From Candidatus Saccharimonadota bacterium (GTDB taxonomy: Bacteria; Patescibacteriota; Saccharimonadia; Saccharimonadales; Saccharimonadaceae), in contig JAUMVA010000001.1 of the NCBI GenBank assembly GCA_030530425.1, forward strand, positions 102,881 through 166,880: a DNA stretch of 64,000 nt, in the 5' to 3' direction. Under the pieces are notes generated by a model. It was not told the DNA's origin and searched no databases. It saw only the letters and a program-made list of their open reading frames with translations. Below are positions 1 to 7,696 of this stretch, one piece after another. Each line of letters begins with the position of its first letter. Position 1 is the first letter of the stretch. The translations under genes and the position numbers were made by a program.

Positions 1-723
1 GAGCTTGATAAATTACAAAAATACGTTGCTGATTACCGTTTATCAGAGGCAGTAGAACTAGTTTATCAGATGGTCTGGCATGATTTAGCCGACTGGTATC
101 TAGAAGCCTCCAAAAAACAACCGAATCATCAACTCCTCGTCTATATTCTCGAGGCTTATCTCAAGATAGTTCATCCGTTTGCGCCATTCGTAACAGAAAC
201 AATTTGGCAGTCATTAGACTGGCAAGACGGTTTGATCATTTCTGAGCAGTACCCAGATTTATCAAAGTTAAAGTTTGACCAACAAAAAGCGGCTGAATTT
301 GAAGAAATTGTGGCTTTAGTTGAGGAAACGCGCTATCTTAATGCTGAATTACCAGGTACTAAAAACTACGACTTGCTTTATGAAGACGACGATTTGATTG
401 CTGATAATGCTGAAGTTATTGCTCATCTCGGACAAATGAAACAAGTTAAAAAAGTCGCTCAAGGCAGGGGAATGCGAGTCGCGGTATCAAATCATAAATG
501 CTGGTTAGGTGTCGATGCCGATACTTTATATCAGCATCAGTCTAATCTAGAAATGCGTTTGCTTGAGCAACGTGCCATGCTGGCGAAACTAGCTAATCGT
601 TTAGATAATGAAAACTATGTTAAAAAAGCCCCAGAACATTTGATTAATGAGACGCGCCAACAATTATTAGATACTGAGAAAATAATAAAGCGCCTGGAAC
701 GTGAACTGACTGAATTAAATTAA
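1..723 (+). CDS. valS: Valyl-tRNA synthetase, C-terminal part (cut by window start)
   Basis: The frame is open from base 1 to TAA at 721-723, giving 240 residues with no start in the window. It charges tRNA-Val with valine in the cytoplasm. Residues around 20-110 have the helical anticodon-binding domain of class Ia synthetases (HPFAPFVTETIWQSL). The last 60 residues form the charged coiled coil that typifies ValS (LANENFVxKAP-like: LDNENYVKKAPEHLI), which separates it from IleS and LeuS. The catalytic domain with HIGH and KMSKS lies upstream, outside the window. The gene converges on rlmH with only 9 nt between the stops and no clear terminator hairpin. Confidence 0.93.
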   Translation, partial: ELDKLQKYVADYRLSEAVELVYQMVWHDLADWYLEASKKQPNHQLLVYILEAYLKIVHPFAPFVTETIWQSLDWQDGLIISEQYPDLSKLKFDQQKAAEFEEIVALVEETRYLNAELPGTKNYDLLYEDDDLIADNAEVIAHLGQMKQVKKVAQGRGMRVAVSNHKCWLGVDADTLYQHQSNLEMRLLEQRAMLAKLANRLDNENYVKKAPEHLINETRQQLLDTEKIIKRLERELTELN

Positions 724-732
724 TTGTTTCAA

Positions 733-1182
733 TTATTGATGGTGATAAGGGTGGTGCTCAATAATGCACTGAGCTCGATAAAGTTGCTCAATTAAAATCA
801 AGCGCACAATTTGGTGCGGAAATACTAGTCGTGACAGGCTCCAAATTATATTGGCTCGAGTTTTTAACTGATTAGACACGCCATAAGCCCCGCCGATCAC
901 CAAACAAATATTATTAGTTAATTTTTGGTCTAATATTTCAGCTATCTCTGGCGAAGAGAAGTTTTTGCCAGTTTCATCAAGTAAAATTAAAAAATCAGTG
1001 CCAACCTTATTTAAAATTTGTGTTGATTCGGCGTTTTTAGCTGTTTCTGGGTCAGCTTGAGCTGAATTAGGAATTATTATCCATTTTGGCTTGAAACGAG
1101 CGTGAAGGCGCTTAGAATAGCTTTGAACTGGCTCATTTATCCAAGTAGGTGGTTTTTTGCCAACGGTAATGATTTTAAGCAT
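733..1182 (-). CDS. rlmH: 23S rRNA (pseudouridine1915-N3)-methyltransferase RlmH
   Basis: 149 residues, normal length for this SPOUT-class enzyme, which methylates pseudouridine 1915 in helix 69 of 23S rRNA using SAM. Visible family marks are LDETGKNFSS near the middle, the SAM-binding glycine loop VIGGAYGVS, and the C-terminal EQLYRAQ...HHPYHH segment. It overlaps the end of the upstream HIT gene by 8 nt, so the two are probably co-transcribed and translationally coupled. RlmH is one of the few rRNA methylases kept in very small genomes. Confidence 0.93.
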   Translation of the reverse strand: MLKIITVGKKPPTWINEPVQSYSKRLHARFKPKWIIIPNSAQADPETAKNAESTQILNKVGTDFLILLDETGKNFSSPEIAEILDQKLTNNICLVIGGAYGVSNQLKTRANIIWSLSRLVFPHQIVRLILIEQLYRAQCIIEHHPYHHQ

Positions 1183-1579
1183 TTAGTTGTTTTATGGCTA
1201 ATTTTTGTGCGATTTGATTTAATTCTTCGTTAGTCTTGTGAACTGGGTGATTGTGTGGATGTGACAATACTTTTTCATCATACAAGGGAACTAAATGAAT
1301 ATGGGCATGTGGAACCCCAAAACCCTCAACTACTACGCCAACTCGTTTTGGCTGTAAAATTGTTTGCATATGTTGGGCTAATTTTTTAGCCACTGTCCAA
1401 AGATATTGGTAAGTCCGGTCGTCAACATCCCACAATAAATCGATTGGTTGTTTTGGAATCAAAAGTACATGACCGTCAGCCAGAGGATCAATATCTAACA
1501 TTGCATAGACTTGTTCATCTTCATAGATTTTATGGGCTGGCATTTCGCCGCTAATAATTTTTTCAAAAATTGTACTCAT
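1175..1579 (-). CDS. HIT family nucleotide hydrolase/transferase
   Basis: 134 residues from ATG 1577-1579, which has GGAG at a good distance upstream. The frame stays open farther upstream, but only through the tRNA-Ser gene, so a longer start is rejected. The protein has the histidine triad [10 protein letters not shown] near residue 85-95, the catalytic motif of HIT enzymes that split the alpha-phosphate bond of nucleoside phosphoramidates or dinucleotide polyphosphates. The N-terminal motif [19 protein letters not shown] is typical of the Hint branch. Exact substrate cannot be told. It lies just downstream of tRNA-Ser and overlaps rlmH by 8 nt. Confidence 0.9.
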   Translation of the reverse strand: MSTIFEKIISGEMPAHKIYEDEQVYAMLDIDPLADGHVLLIPKQPIDLLWDVDDRTYQYLWTVAKKLAQHMQTILQPKRVGVVVEGFGVPHAHIHLVPLYDEKVLSHPHNHPVHKTNEELNQIAQKLAIKQLNA

Positions 1580-1615
1580 TTTAAAACTCCATTTATGGGA
1601 TATTTTAATAAATTC

Positions 1616-1705
1616 TGGCGGAGAGAGAGGGATTCGAACCCTCGATACAGTTGCCTGCATACACGATTTCGAGTCGTGCTCCTTCAACCACTCGGACATC
1701 TCTCC
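1616..1705 (-). tRNA. tRNA-Ser (anticodon CGA)
   Basis: On the minus strand the acceptor GGAGAGA (5' end 1705) pairs with TCTCTCC, followed by discriminator G and an encoded CCA (1616-1618 on the complement). The anticodon arm CACGA-CTCGAAA-TCGTG gives anticodon CGA, reading UCG. There is a long variable arm (TATGCAGGCAACTGTA), as expected of a serine tRNA, and a T loop TTCGAAT. A weak promoter (TTCAAC-18-TACAAT) ends about 10 nt upstream of the 5' end, so the primary transcript should have only a few extra 5' bases. Confidence 0.95.
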
Positions 1706-1715
1706 AGATGATAGT

Positions 1716-1745
1716 ATTGTAACACAAAACTTGTTTCCGGTTGAA
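1716..1745 (-). promoter_or_regulatory. Probable promoter of tRNA-Ser
   Basis: On the minus strand TTCAAC (1740-1745), an 18-nt spacer and TACAAT (1716-1721) preceded by TGT, an extended -10. The expected start of transcription is about 4 nt before the mature 5' end of tRNA-Ser. Confidence 0.5.
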
Positions 1746-1747
1746 TT

Positions 1748-2845
1748 TTAGAGCATCTTTGTTAGATTTATGAGTAGGAATTGTTCGAAAGTAATATTTT
1801 GACGTTGATTTTGATAAAATTGATAAAATCGACCGAGAATTGCAGATAAGTTACTCTGATTAAAAGTCTGATGATAGAGATTCAACTTGGCTTTAAAATC
1901 TGTGAGTGTTCGAATGTTAAGATAATGACAGCGTTCTCGAAGTTGATGATTAGCGTCGAGCGATTGCAAAAATTGTTTATCAGTTAATTTATTAACTTGC
2001 TTATTAAAATCGCTAAAATCGGCTAGATTGCGCTTCATTTTGACCTGGTTGTAATAAACACTGATTAATGCCGCTTGAAGTAATCTTTGTGGGTCGGTTC
2101 CATAATACTGACGACTTTTACCACTAGCTGATTGAACAATTTTTTGTTGTTGAGCGTCAGTTAATTTCGGCATAACTTGTTTAATTATTGGTTCAAGATT
2201 GAGCCGTAAAAATTGATAAATTTGAAATTTAATTTCAGGTCGGTGGGTCATTAATACCGTTTGCGTAGGTGAAATCCATAAAATTTGTCCAAGATATTCA
2301 GAAAATAGTGGATCTGTCGGCAAAAAAATGAGTTCAGTTTGGATTGCTTTAAATTGAAAAAAATCGTTGACCTCGGCTAATTGTAGACGCAGCTCTTCAA
2401 GTTCCTCAAGCCGACGTTGACTATCTTGATTTCGAAAGCTCGTAAACACTTGTTTAAGTGGAGAATTTTCGATTAATTTATTAAAATCAGCTAATTCTGT
2501 TAATAATTCGTTCTGTAATTCAGTTATTGTCTCAAGCGGCAGGCGAGTTCGTTGCATAATTTTTTCGAGTATGAAGTGATTTCGCTCGGAATGATTAAAG
2601 GTCAGCGCTAATTGATAAAGATCATTTTCGCTGAAATTAACCTGGTGAAATTTAGCAATTGTGTTTGCAGTATTTGGGTTAGTTGGTAAATATTTAAAAT
2701 AATCACCAATCATCCGCCCAATTGAAGAATTATTATTGCCCCAGATTGGATTTAAGCTTTTTAATAAAATTGACAAGAGAAAAACTCCATGTTCCTCGGA
2801 AATTCGAACATTTGGTAAGTTGGTTGTCGAAATTGCTTGGCTCAT
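1748..2845 (-). CDS. Hypothetical protein, 365 aa
   Basis: I do not recognise this protein. It is 365 residues, predicted all-helical, with no signal peptide or membrane segment. Residues about 145-165 are a charged, probable coiled-coil stretch ([19 protein letters not shown]), and the remainder is rich in Q, N, L and F. The start at 2845 has no Shine-Dalgarno sequence. A TACAAT box lies 11 nt upstream (2857-2862), so the leader would be only a few bases. It is transcribed away from fhs, with which it shares a 98-nt intergenic region, and its stop sits just upstream of the tRNA-Ser promoter. Confidence 0.75.
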   Translation of the reverse strand: MSQAISTTNLPNVRISEEHGVFLLSILLKSLNPIWGNNNSSIGRMIGDYFKYLPTNPNTANTIAKFHQVNFSENDLYQLALTFNHSERNHFILEKIMQRTRLPLETITELQNELLTELADFNKLIENSPLKQVFTSFRNQDSQRRLEELEELRLQLAEVNDFFQFKAIQTELIFLPTDPLFSEYLGQILWISPTQTVLMTHRPEIKFQIYQFLRLNLEPIIKQVMPKLTDAQQQKIVQSASGKSRQYYGTDPQRLLQAALISVYYNQVKMKRNLADFSDFNKQVNKLTDKQFLQSLDANHQLRERCHYLNIRTLTDFKAKLNLYHQTFNQSNLSAILGRFYQFYQNQRQNITFEQFLLINLTKML

Positions 2846-2914
2846 AAGTTAAGCTAATTGTATCACAGAGCTTAATAATGTTTAAGATTAATTTATTTTT
2901 AAAATTATTTGGTG

Positions 2915-2920
2915 TAAAAT
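2915..2920 (+). promoter_or_regulatory. Probable -10 box of fhs
   Basis: TAAAAT preceded by GGTG. The -35 (TTTATT at 2892-2897, 17-nt spacer) is weak. Transcription would start near 2927, leaving a leader of about 17 nt that holds the Shine-Dalgarno GAGGTG but leaves no room for a riboswitch. Confidence 0.5.
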
Positions 2921-2943
2921 GAAATAAAGAATTGAGGTGAAAT

Positions 2944-4614
2944 ATGAAAACAGATATTGAAATTGCTCAATCGGCTAAAATATTACCAATTGAGCAAGTG
3001 GCGGCAAAACTTAATTTAATGATTGATGAGCTAGAGGGCTATGGTCGTGATAAAGCTAAAATTGTGCCAAAAACGCAGCGTAATCGCAACGGCAAATTGA
3101 TTTTAGTAACTGCGATTAGTCCCACTAAAGCTGGTGAGGGCAAAACGACTACTAGTATTGGCTTGGCGGACGCGCTGGCGCAACTAAATAAGTCAGTGGC
3201 TGTGGCTTTGCGTGAGCCATCATTAGGACCGTCATTTGGCATGAAGGGTGGTGCTTGCGGTGGCGGTTACGCCCAAGTTGTACCGATGGCTGATATCAAT
3301 CTGCATTTTACGGGTGATTTGCATGCAATTTCAGCGGCACACAACTTATTGGCTGCTTTAATTGATAATCATATTTATCAAGGCAATCAGCTAAAAATTA
3401 ATCCGGAACGAATTATTTGGCGACGAGTGGTTGATTTGAACGATCGAGCCTTGCGTGAGATCACAGTTGGTCTGCCGAGCGCTAATGGAATGAATAATGG
3501 AGTAGTTCATCAGTCTGGTTTTGATATTACTGTAGCCTCCGAAATTATGGCTATTTTATGTTTAAGTCGTGATTTAATGGATTTTAAAGCGCGAGTGTCG
3601 CGAATTGTAGTGGCTTATAATCAGGCTGATAAACCGGTAACGGCTGGTGATTTGCAGGCTGAAGGCGCCTTAACGCTTTTAATGAAAGATGCAATTAAAC
3701 CAAACTTGGTTCAGACTCTAGAGGGAACGCCAGCTTTGATTCACGGTGGTCCATTTGCAAATATTGCCCACGGTTGTAACAGCTTGATCGCTACTCGTGC
3801 AGCTTTAGATTTAGCGGATTATGTAGTTACTGAAGCTGGTTTTGGTGCAGATTTGGGTGCGGAAAAATTTTTTGATTTGAAATGTGCAATTGGTGGACTG
3901 AAGCCTGATGCAGTGGTGTTAGTGGCAACTATTCGGGCTTTAAAAATGCACGGAGGAATGGAATTAGCTAATCTAGAAACGGAAAATTTAACTGCGGTTG
4001 AGACTGGATTTAGTAATTTAGCACAGCATATTGCTAATATTCGTAAATTTGGCTTGGAACCAATTATAGCGCTGAACTATTTTCCGACTGATACAGATGC
4101 TGAGATTGACTTACTTGAAAAAATGGTGACTCAGACTGGTGCTAAATTGGCTACATCGAAAGTGTTTACCGACGGTGGAGCGGGTGGTCTTGAGTTAGCC
4201 GATCTGGTATTAGCGCAGCTGAATCAGCCAATCAATAATCACTTCACTTCGATTTATACTGAAGAAATGTCAATTGTTGATAAAATAAATGTTGTTGCGA
4301 AACAGATTTACGGTGCTGGTCGAGTAATTTTAAGTCAGCAGGCTCAACAACAGTTAGCTGATTTAGAGCGTCTTGGTTATAATAAGTTACGGGTGTGTAT
4401 TGCTAAAACTCAATATTCTTTTTCCGATAATGACAAAATACTTGGCGCGCCGACTGGTCATGATTTTCATGTTCGTGAATTACGATTGGCGGCTGGAGCT
4501 GGTTTTATTGTGGTGATTGCTGGAAATATCTTTACGATGCCTGGTCTGCCGAAACAACCAATTGCTTGTCAGGTTGATATTGATCGGAACGGCACAATTT
4601 ATGGTTTGTTCTAG
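2944..4614 (+). CDS. fhs: Formate-tetrahydrofolate ligase
   Basis: 556 residues, the usual length. The enzyme makes 10-formyl-THF from formate, THF and ATP, feeding purine and formyl-methionine synthesis. The family's N-terminal signature is intact: a P-loop-like TAISPTKAGEGKTTTSIGL near residues 55-75, then REPSLGPSFGMKGGACGGGYAQV written here in parts (REPSLGPSFG, then MKGGACGGGYAQV). FADLHAI-like LHFTGDLHAISAAHNLLAA follows. The GAGGTG Shine-Dalgarno before 2944 fixes the start. It stands alone between two divergent units, with no folD or other C1 gene beside it. Its place in an otherwise reduced metabolism is notable. Confidence 0.96.
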   Translation: MKTDIEIAQSAKILPIEQVAAKLNLMIDELEGYGRDKAKIVPKTQRNRNGKLILVTAISPTKAGEGKTTTSIGLADALAQLNKSVAVALREPSLGPSFGMKGGACGGGYAQVVPMADINLHFTGDLHAISAAHNLLAALIDNHIYQGNQLKINPERIIWRRVVDLNDRALREITVGLPSANGMNNGVVHQSGFDITVASEIMAILCLSRDLMDFKARVSRIVVAYNQADKPVTAGDLQAEGALTLLMKDAIKPNLVQTLEGTPALIHGGPFANIAHGCNSLIATRAALDLADYVVTEAGFGADLGAEKFFDLKCAIGGLKPDAVVLVATIRALKMHGGMELANLETENLTAVETGFSNLAQHIANIRKFGLEPIIALNYFPTDTDAEIDLLEKMVTQTGAKLATSKVFTDGGAGGLELADLVLAQLNQPINNHFTSIYTEEMSIVDKINVVAKQIYGAGRVILSQQAQQQLADLERLGYNKLRVCIAKTQYSFSDNDKILGAPTGHDFHVRELRLAAGAGFIVVIAGNIFTMPGLPKQPIACQVDIDRNGTIYGLF

Positions 4615-4622
4615 CGCTTTTA

Positions 4623-4651
4623 TTGACTTTTAAGCACAAACGTGTTATAAT
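4623..4651 (+). promoter_or_regulatory. Sigma-70 promoter of the PRTase-like gene (shared type)
   Basis: TTGACT (4623-4628), 17-nt spacer, TATAAT (4646-4651). The expected start is near 4658, giving a leader of about 32 nt without a Shine-Dalgarno sequence. The 16 bases ACAAACGTGTTATAAT and the following AAAGTATCATTAA are also found before the unlinked minus-strand gene at 39545-40684 (see findings). Confidence 0.8.
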
Positions 4652-4689
4652 AAAAGTATCATTAATTTTTTAAAAAACAAACATTAAAA

Positions 4690-5958
4690 ATGAACGCAGA
4701 ATCTAGTCCTGAATACAAAACTATTAACCGAGAGTCTAAAAAAGATCTTGAACAGTCAGATGAACAGCCAAAGTCTTATCTGAATGATATTGAATTAAAC
4801 ATTATTTCTAATATGCGTTTTCCTCAAGAATTACCGCGATCACGTTATCTTGAGCTTCGTAACCAATACTTAGTTGACCACAGGGATTACCCACTAAATT
4901 ACAATCAACGAACTGGTCGTGACGAAATTGGCAATTGTTATGATATAGATTCATTACTAACTAAATATGTAAGTTCTACTCGTGATTTGATTTATCAAAT
5001 GGACGGTCGATTAAAACAGACTTATACCAATGGTTCAGGTGAGTCAATAGATGAAAACGCGCCAGACGATGTGATTTATTTAGATAAATCCGCTAGGCCG
5101 GTTGAATGGATGGTGCGAAAGTTTTGGTCAGTCATGGCACAGGATGGCACGGTTCAGCCAAAATCTCATTTTGTAAACATTGACCGCGTTGACTGGTTAT
5201 TGAGCCAGCCTGATAACGCTGGTAAACTAATCAGTGATCTAAACCATAACGATTTTAAGAAAGAACAAGTATCGGCTGAAGATATTGCTCGAATTCGGTC
5301 AATTTTTGTTGAAGGGAAGTTGACACCAGAGAATTGGCAACAAGAAGTTTGGCAAATGCCAACAGTACTTGATGGTCGTAAAGTTTTGATTGTTGACGAG
5401 GTATCTTCGACTGGCGCTACGATTAAGATCGCTAAAGATTTAATTCAGTTAGCTTGTCCAGAAACTTTTGTTAATACTAGCGTATTTTGGTATCCAGAAT
5501 ATAAAGTTTTAACTATCTGGAACGAAAGAGATCAAAAATATGATAACGAATGGCAAATGGGACAACCGCCAATCTGGTATCATAAGAGTAGAATTACCGG
5601 TCGTGGAGTTGGTGACAAGTCAGAAGCTTATTACGAGGAAGAATATTTGAAAAATCCGAATGATCGGACATTCAAAGCTAAATTAGGCTCAATTGCTTTA
5701 AGTGCACCACTTCTAAATAATGAAGGCAAACCAATTAGAGACCGTCTAGCAGCCGATATTTTAAAAGAAATTAGATGTATGGTTCGTGATTACAAAAACA
5801 GTCGAATTTTAGAGGGAAACCCTAGAATCAATTTTCCCGACGATCAGACGGCTGACGAATTTCTGGATGATATTGCTCGCCGCTATAAATTCAAGGATCG
5901 GTATGAGTTTCAAGCTTATTTGAGGCTGCGAGAAATTGAAACTGAACTAAAATATTAA
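4690..5958 (+). CDS. Phosphoribosyltransferase-like protein, 422 aa
   Basis: 422 residues, soluble. Residues about 230-245 carry the PRPP-binding signature of type I phosphoribosyltransferases (KVLIVDEVSSTGATIKIA), preceded near residue 125-150 by VIYLDKSARPVEWMVRKFW, which may be the other half of the fold. The enzyme core is embedded in a longer polar protein with an acidic N-terminal tail (about 35 residues) and a charged C-terminal helical region of about 100 residues. Substrate is unknown: it could be a nucleotide salvage enzyme or a regulator using the fold. It is transcribed alone from a consensus promoter that has a near copy before the gene at 39545-40684. There is no Shine-Dalgarno sequence. 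Confidence 0.7.
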   Translation: MNAESSPEYKTINRESKKDLEQSDEQPKSYLNDIELNIISNMRFPQELPRSRYLELRNQYLVDHRDYPLNYNQRTGRDEIGNCYDIDSLLTKYVSSTRDLIYQMDGRLKQTYTNGSGESIDENAPDDVIYLDKSARPVEWMVRKFWSVMAQDGTVQPKSHFVNIDRVDWLLSQPDNAGKLISDLNHNDFKKEQVSAEDIARIRSIFVEGKLTPENWQQEVWQMPTVLDGRKVLIVDEVSSTGATIKIAKDLIQLACPETFVNTSVFWYPEYKVLTIWNERDQKYDNEWQMGQPPIWYHKSRITGRGVGDKSEAYYEEEYLKNPNDRTFKAKLGSIALSAPLLNNEGKPIRDRLAADILKEIRCMVRDYKNSRILEGNPRINFPDDQTADEFLDDIARRYKFKDRYEFQAYLRLREIETELKY

Positions 5959-5962
5959 TATA

Positions 5963-5987
5963 AATCCCGCTAGCACCTAGCGGGATT
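5963..5987. terminator. Bidirectional terminator hairpin
   Basis: Perfect 11-bp stem (AATCCCGCTAG / CTAGCGGGATT) with a CAC loop. It lies just after the PRTase-like gene and overlaps the stop codon of the convergent minus-strand gene. The T-rich tail is better on the minus strand (TTTAT). Confidence 0.75.
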
Positions 5988-6344
5988 AGTTAATCTACGA
6001 GTCGGATCGGTGATAATAAGCTCACCGAGGTATTTTTTACCAGTCTTTCTAGAGACTTTACGCTTTTTAAACGTATTTAATGTAGCTTGACAGCGCTCTT
6101 TCTCTAGTGCTACATAACCATAACCAGTTATGTAGTTGTTATTTTCGAAAAATTCTTGGATCTTCCCCAAGAAAAATTTTACTTTTAACTCCTTGCCTGT
6201 TTGTTGATCTTCGATAGCAAGAAGTAATCTTCTTTGTGACTTTCCAGTGAATTGATCTTTTTCAGTCACTGTTTCTTTGGTTAATACCCAAGCTACCACT
6301 CTGTTGGTGGCGCCATCATGCCCCAAAACCTCAAAAATATCCAT
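5970..6344 (-). CDS. Hypothetical protein, 124 aa
   Basis: Small basic soluble protein of no family known to me. It contains a lysine/arginine-rich patch around residues 92-106 (FKKRKVSRKTGKKYLGE) and looks beta-rich before that. It could bind nucleic acid, but only the charge supports this. The start at 6344 is fixed by an excellent Shine-Dalgarno (AAAGGAGGG, 5-7 nt spacing). It has its own promoter (TTGACT-17-TAAAGT, 6387-6415) and its own terminator, so it is a lone transcription unit like four other orphan genes in the window. Confidence 0.72.
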   Translation of the reverse strand: MDIFEVLGHDGATNRVVAWVLTKETVTEKDQFTGKSQRRLLLAIEDQQTGKELKVKFFLGKIQEFFENNNYITGYGYVALEKERCQATLNTFKKRKVSRKTGKKYLGELIITDPTRRLTNPARC

Positions 6345-6386
6345 AAAAGCCCTCCTTTTATATAAAAATGAACTACGACGTGTGAT

Positions 6387-6415
6387 ACTTTACCATATTT
6401 TTCTTAAAAAGTCAA
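6387..6415 (-). promoter_or_regulatory. Promoter of the 124-aa orphan gene
   Basis: Minus strand: TTGACT (6410-6415), 17-nt spacer starting TTTTTAAG, TAAAGT (6387-6392) followed by ATCA. The expected leader is about 36 nt. The TTGACTTTTTA start resembles the promoters at 4623 and 40742. Confidence 0.65.
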
Positions 6416-6442
6416 TATAAGCTTATTTGTAACAAGTATCAA

Positions 6443-6487
6443 TACCAAGAAAAATAACCCACTGGAAGTGAGTTATTTTTCTTGGTA
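6443..6487 (-). terminator. Terminator of tRNA-Arg, overlapping its CCA end
   Basis: Long hairpin whose outer arms TACCAAGAAAAATAAC and GTTATTTTTCTTGGTA pair perfectly (16 bp), with a second small stem CACT/AGTG at the tip. On the minus strand it begins inside the discriminator/CCA of tRNA-Arg, so tRNA 3' end and terminator share bases. Confidence 0.75.
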
Positions 6488-6559
6488 CACTCGGTAGGAT
6501 TCGAACCTGCGACCTTTGGCTCCGCAAGCCAACGCTCTATCCAGCTGAGCTACGAGTGC
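6483..6559 (-). tRNA. tRNA-Arg (anticodon GCG)
   Basis: Minus strand: acceptor GCACTCG pairs with CGAGTGT (first pair G-U), then discriminator A and encoded CCA. The D arm GCTCAGCTGGATAGAGC has A20, an arginine identity base. The anticodon arm TTGGC-TTGCGGA-GCCAA gives anticodon GCG, reading CGC and, by wobble, CGU. The T arm is GCAGG-TTCGAAT-CCTAC. Most bacteria read these codons with ACG made into inosine, so GCG is unusual. A TAAAAT box (6568-6573 on the minus strand) lies only 8 nt before the 5' end, so the transcript may start at or near the mature end. Confidence 0.93.
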
Positions 6560-6645
6560 AAATGCGGATTTTACTCCGCTAAAACTAAAAAGTGCGTTCT
6601 CGCCAAGGCGAAAGATGAGGTCATTATATCAGAAAGTTAAGATTT

Positions 6646-7176
6646 TTACAAGCCGAGCTGACGAATAATTTTATCGATCAGGTTTTCTTGAACTTGGCGC
6701 ATCGGCAAAATTGCACCCAAAAAATCAACAATTTTCTCTCCGTTAACTCGATCAAAGTTAATTGTTAACGAGGTCGCTAATTTTTTGCTGGGTAGCATAA
6801 TAATAGTGTAATTTTTGTTATTTTCAATAATTCCAAAGCTGCTAAACTTATCAAAGGTGTAAAGTTGATCATTGATAAATAACCCATCATCATTTAGTCG
6901 ATAAGTAATATCTTGGGCTGGACGACGAGTATATATAATCAAGGCTACAAAGATCAACCCAAACAAGACCGCTGTTAATATTGACTGCATTAGCCAAATT
7001 GCTAGTGCGATTAAAATCGTAAAAGTCAAAGTTATCAGAATATACCATTTGGCTGAAAATTGACGTGTTGGGCCGTCACTAATTGTCCAAGAAACACTAT
7101 CTAAATGTGTGGGTTTAGCTGTTGAAGCTTGTTCATCATTTTGTTGAAAAAAAACGTCAGCTGATTGTTTTGTCAT
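6646..7176 (-). CDS. Two-TM membrane protein with PH-like cytoplasmic tail
   Basis: 176 residues. An N-terminal polar tail of about 42 residues is followed by a helical hairpin: ILITLTFTILIALAIWLM (about 46-64) and ILTAVLFGLIFVALIIY (66-82). The last 90 residues are a beta-rich domain ending in one helix (YRLNDDGLFINDQLYTFD ... FDRVNGEKIVDFLGAIL), the shape of bacterial PH-like (bPH/DUF304-type) domains. The family call is by pattern only. It has no obvious Shine-Dalgarno sequence and lies downstream of the 7331 unit on the opposite strand, before tRNA-Arg. Confidence 0.7.
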   Translation of the reverse strand: MTKQSADVFFQQNDEQASTAKPTHLDSVSWTISDGPTRQFSAKWYILITLTFTILIALAIWLMQSILTAVLFGLIFVALIIYTRRPAQDITYRLNDDGLFINDQLYTFDKFSSFGIIENNKNYTIIMLPSKKLATSLTINFDRVNGEKIVDFLGAILPMRQVQENLIDKIIRQLGL

Positions 7177-7233
7177 ATTTTTAGTATAACAGGTTTAACT
7201 AAAAAAATAAAATAATCGCCACCATATCTAATA

Positions 7234-7262
7234 TTGACTTATAAGAGTAAATAGTGTATAAT
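7234..7262 (+). promoter_or_regulatory. Promoter of the 89-aa orphan gene
   Basis: TTGACT (7234-7239), 17-nt spacer beginning TATAAG, TATAAT (7257-7262) followed by AATAAGTATC. The expected leader is about 62 nt. The AAGTATC after the -10 recalls the promoter at 4623. Confidence 0.8.
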
Positions 7263-7330
7263 AATAAGTATCTATTAGTGAAATAAGTTGATATGCAGTT
7301 TTTAATATTTTTGCGAAAAGGAGGGGCTAT

Positions 7331-7600
7331 ATGAAAACCTACAAAGTAGACAAGATAAGTAAAAAGAAGATTAAAAAAATGCCTTTATTATCGAATCCAC
7401 ATTCGATAGTGTCAAAGGTGATTGAAAATAACTCCGCTGCTGATAGGAGATTTATTCCAGACGATGCCAGTGTTAAAATAGTTTGGAACATTATCTGTAG
7501 AGAAGCGGAACGAGCAGGATTTTTATTAGAGACGGTGGAAGATCCTGCTATGATCAGAGAAAAGCTGGCCATTCTAAGAAGAATAATTGCATCTGTCTAG
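7331..7600 (+). CDS. Hypothetical protein, 89 aa
   Basis: Small basic protein, not recognised. The N-terminal third is lysine-rich (VDKISKKKIKKMP), the rest is predicted helical and contains one cysteine. There is no signal peptide or membrane segment. The gene is convincing because of its regulation: a consensus promoter at 7234-7262, a full Shine-Dalgarno (AAAAGGAGGGG) before 7331 and a terminator hairpin at 7616-7635. It is a lone unit just upstream of argS. Confidence 0.68.
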   Translation: MKTYKVDKISKKKIKKMPLLSNPHSIVSKVIENNSAADRRFIPDDASVKIVWNIICREAERAGFLLETVEDPAMIREKLAILRRIIASV

Positions 7601-7615
7601 ATTTTTTGATGTTGT

Positions 7616-7640
7616 AGCTCCTCGCTCGAGGGGCTTTAAA
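7616..7640 (+). terminator. Terminator after the 89-aa gene
   Basis: 8-bp stem AGCTCCTC / GAGGGGCT (one G-U pair) with loop GCTC, then TTTAAAATT. Confidence 0.65.
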
Positions 7641-7681
7641 ATTGAAGACTAATAATTGATAAGATTTTTTCATTGTTAATC

Positions 7682-7690
7682 TGTTATAAT
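7682..7690 (+). promoter_or_regulatory. Extended -10 promoter of argS (leaderless)
   Basis: TGTTATAAT, a TG-N-TATAAT extended -10 (box at 7685-7690), without a good -35. The argS ATG at 7697 comes 6 nt after the box, where transcription should begin. Confidence 0.7.
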
Positions 7691-7696
7691 ATAGTT

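Noticed and set aside
1580..1699. Upstream extension of the HIT protein by 40 residues
   Set aside because: The added frame runs through tRNA-Ser; a Shine-Dalgarno site precedes the ATG at 1579.
2921..2943. THF or other riboswitch before fhs
   Set aside because: The predicted leader is only about 17 nt.
4629..4651. LexA-type or CIRCE operator in the shared ACAAACGTGTTATAAT
   Set aside because: It is not palindromic enough for either; kept only as a shared string.
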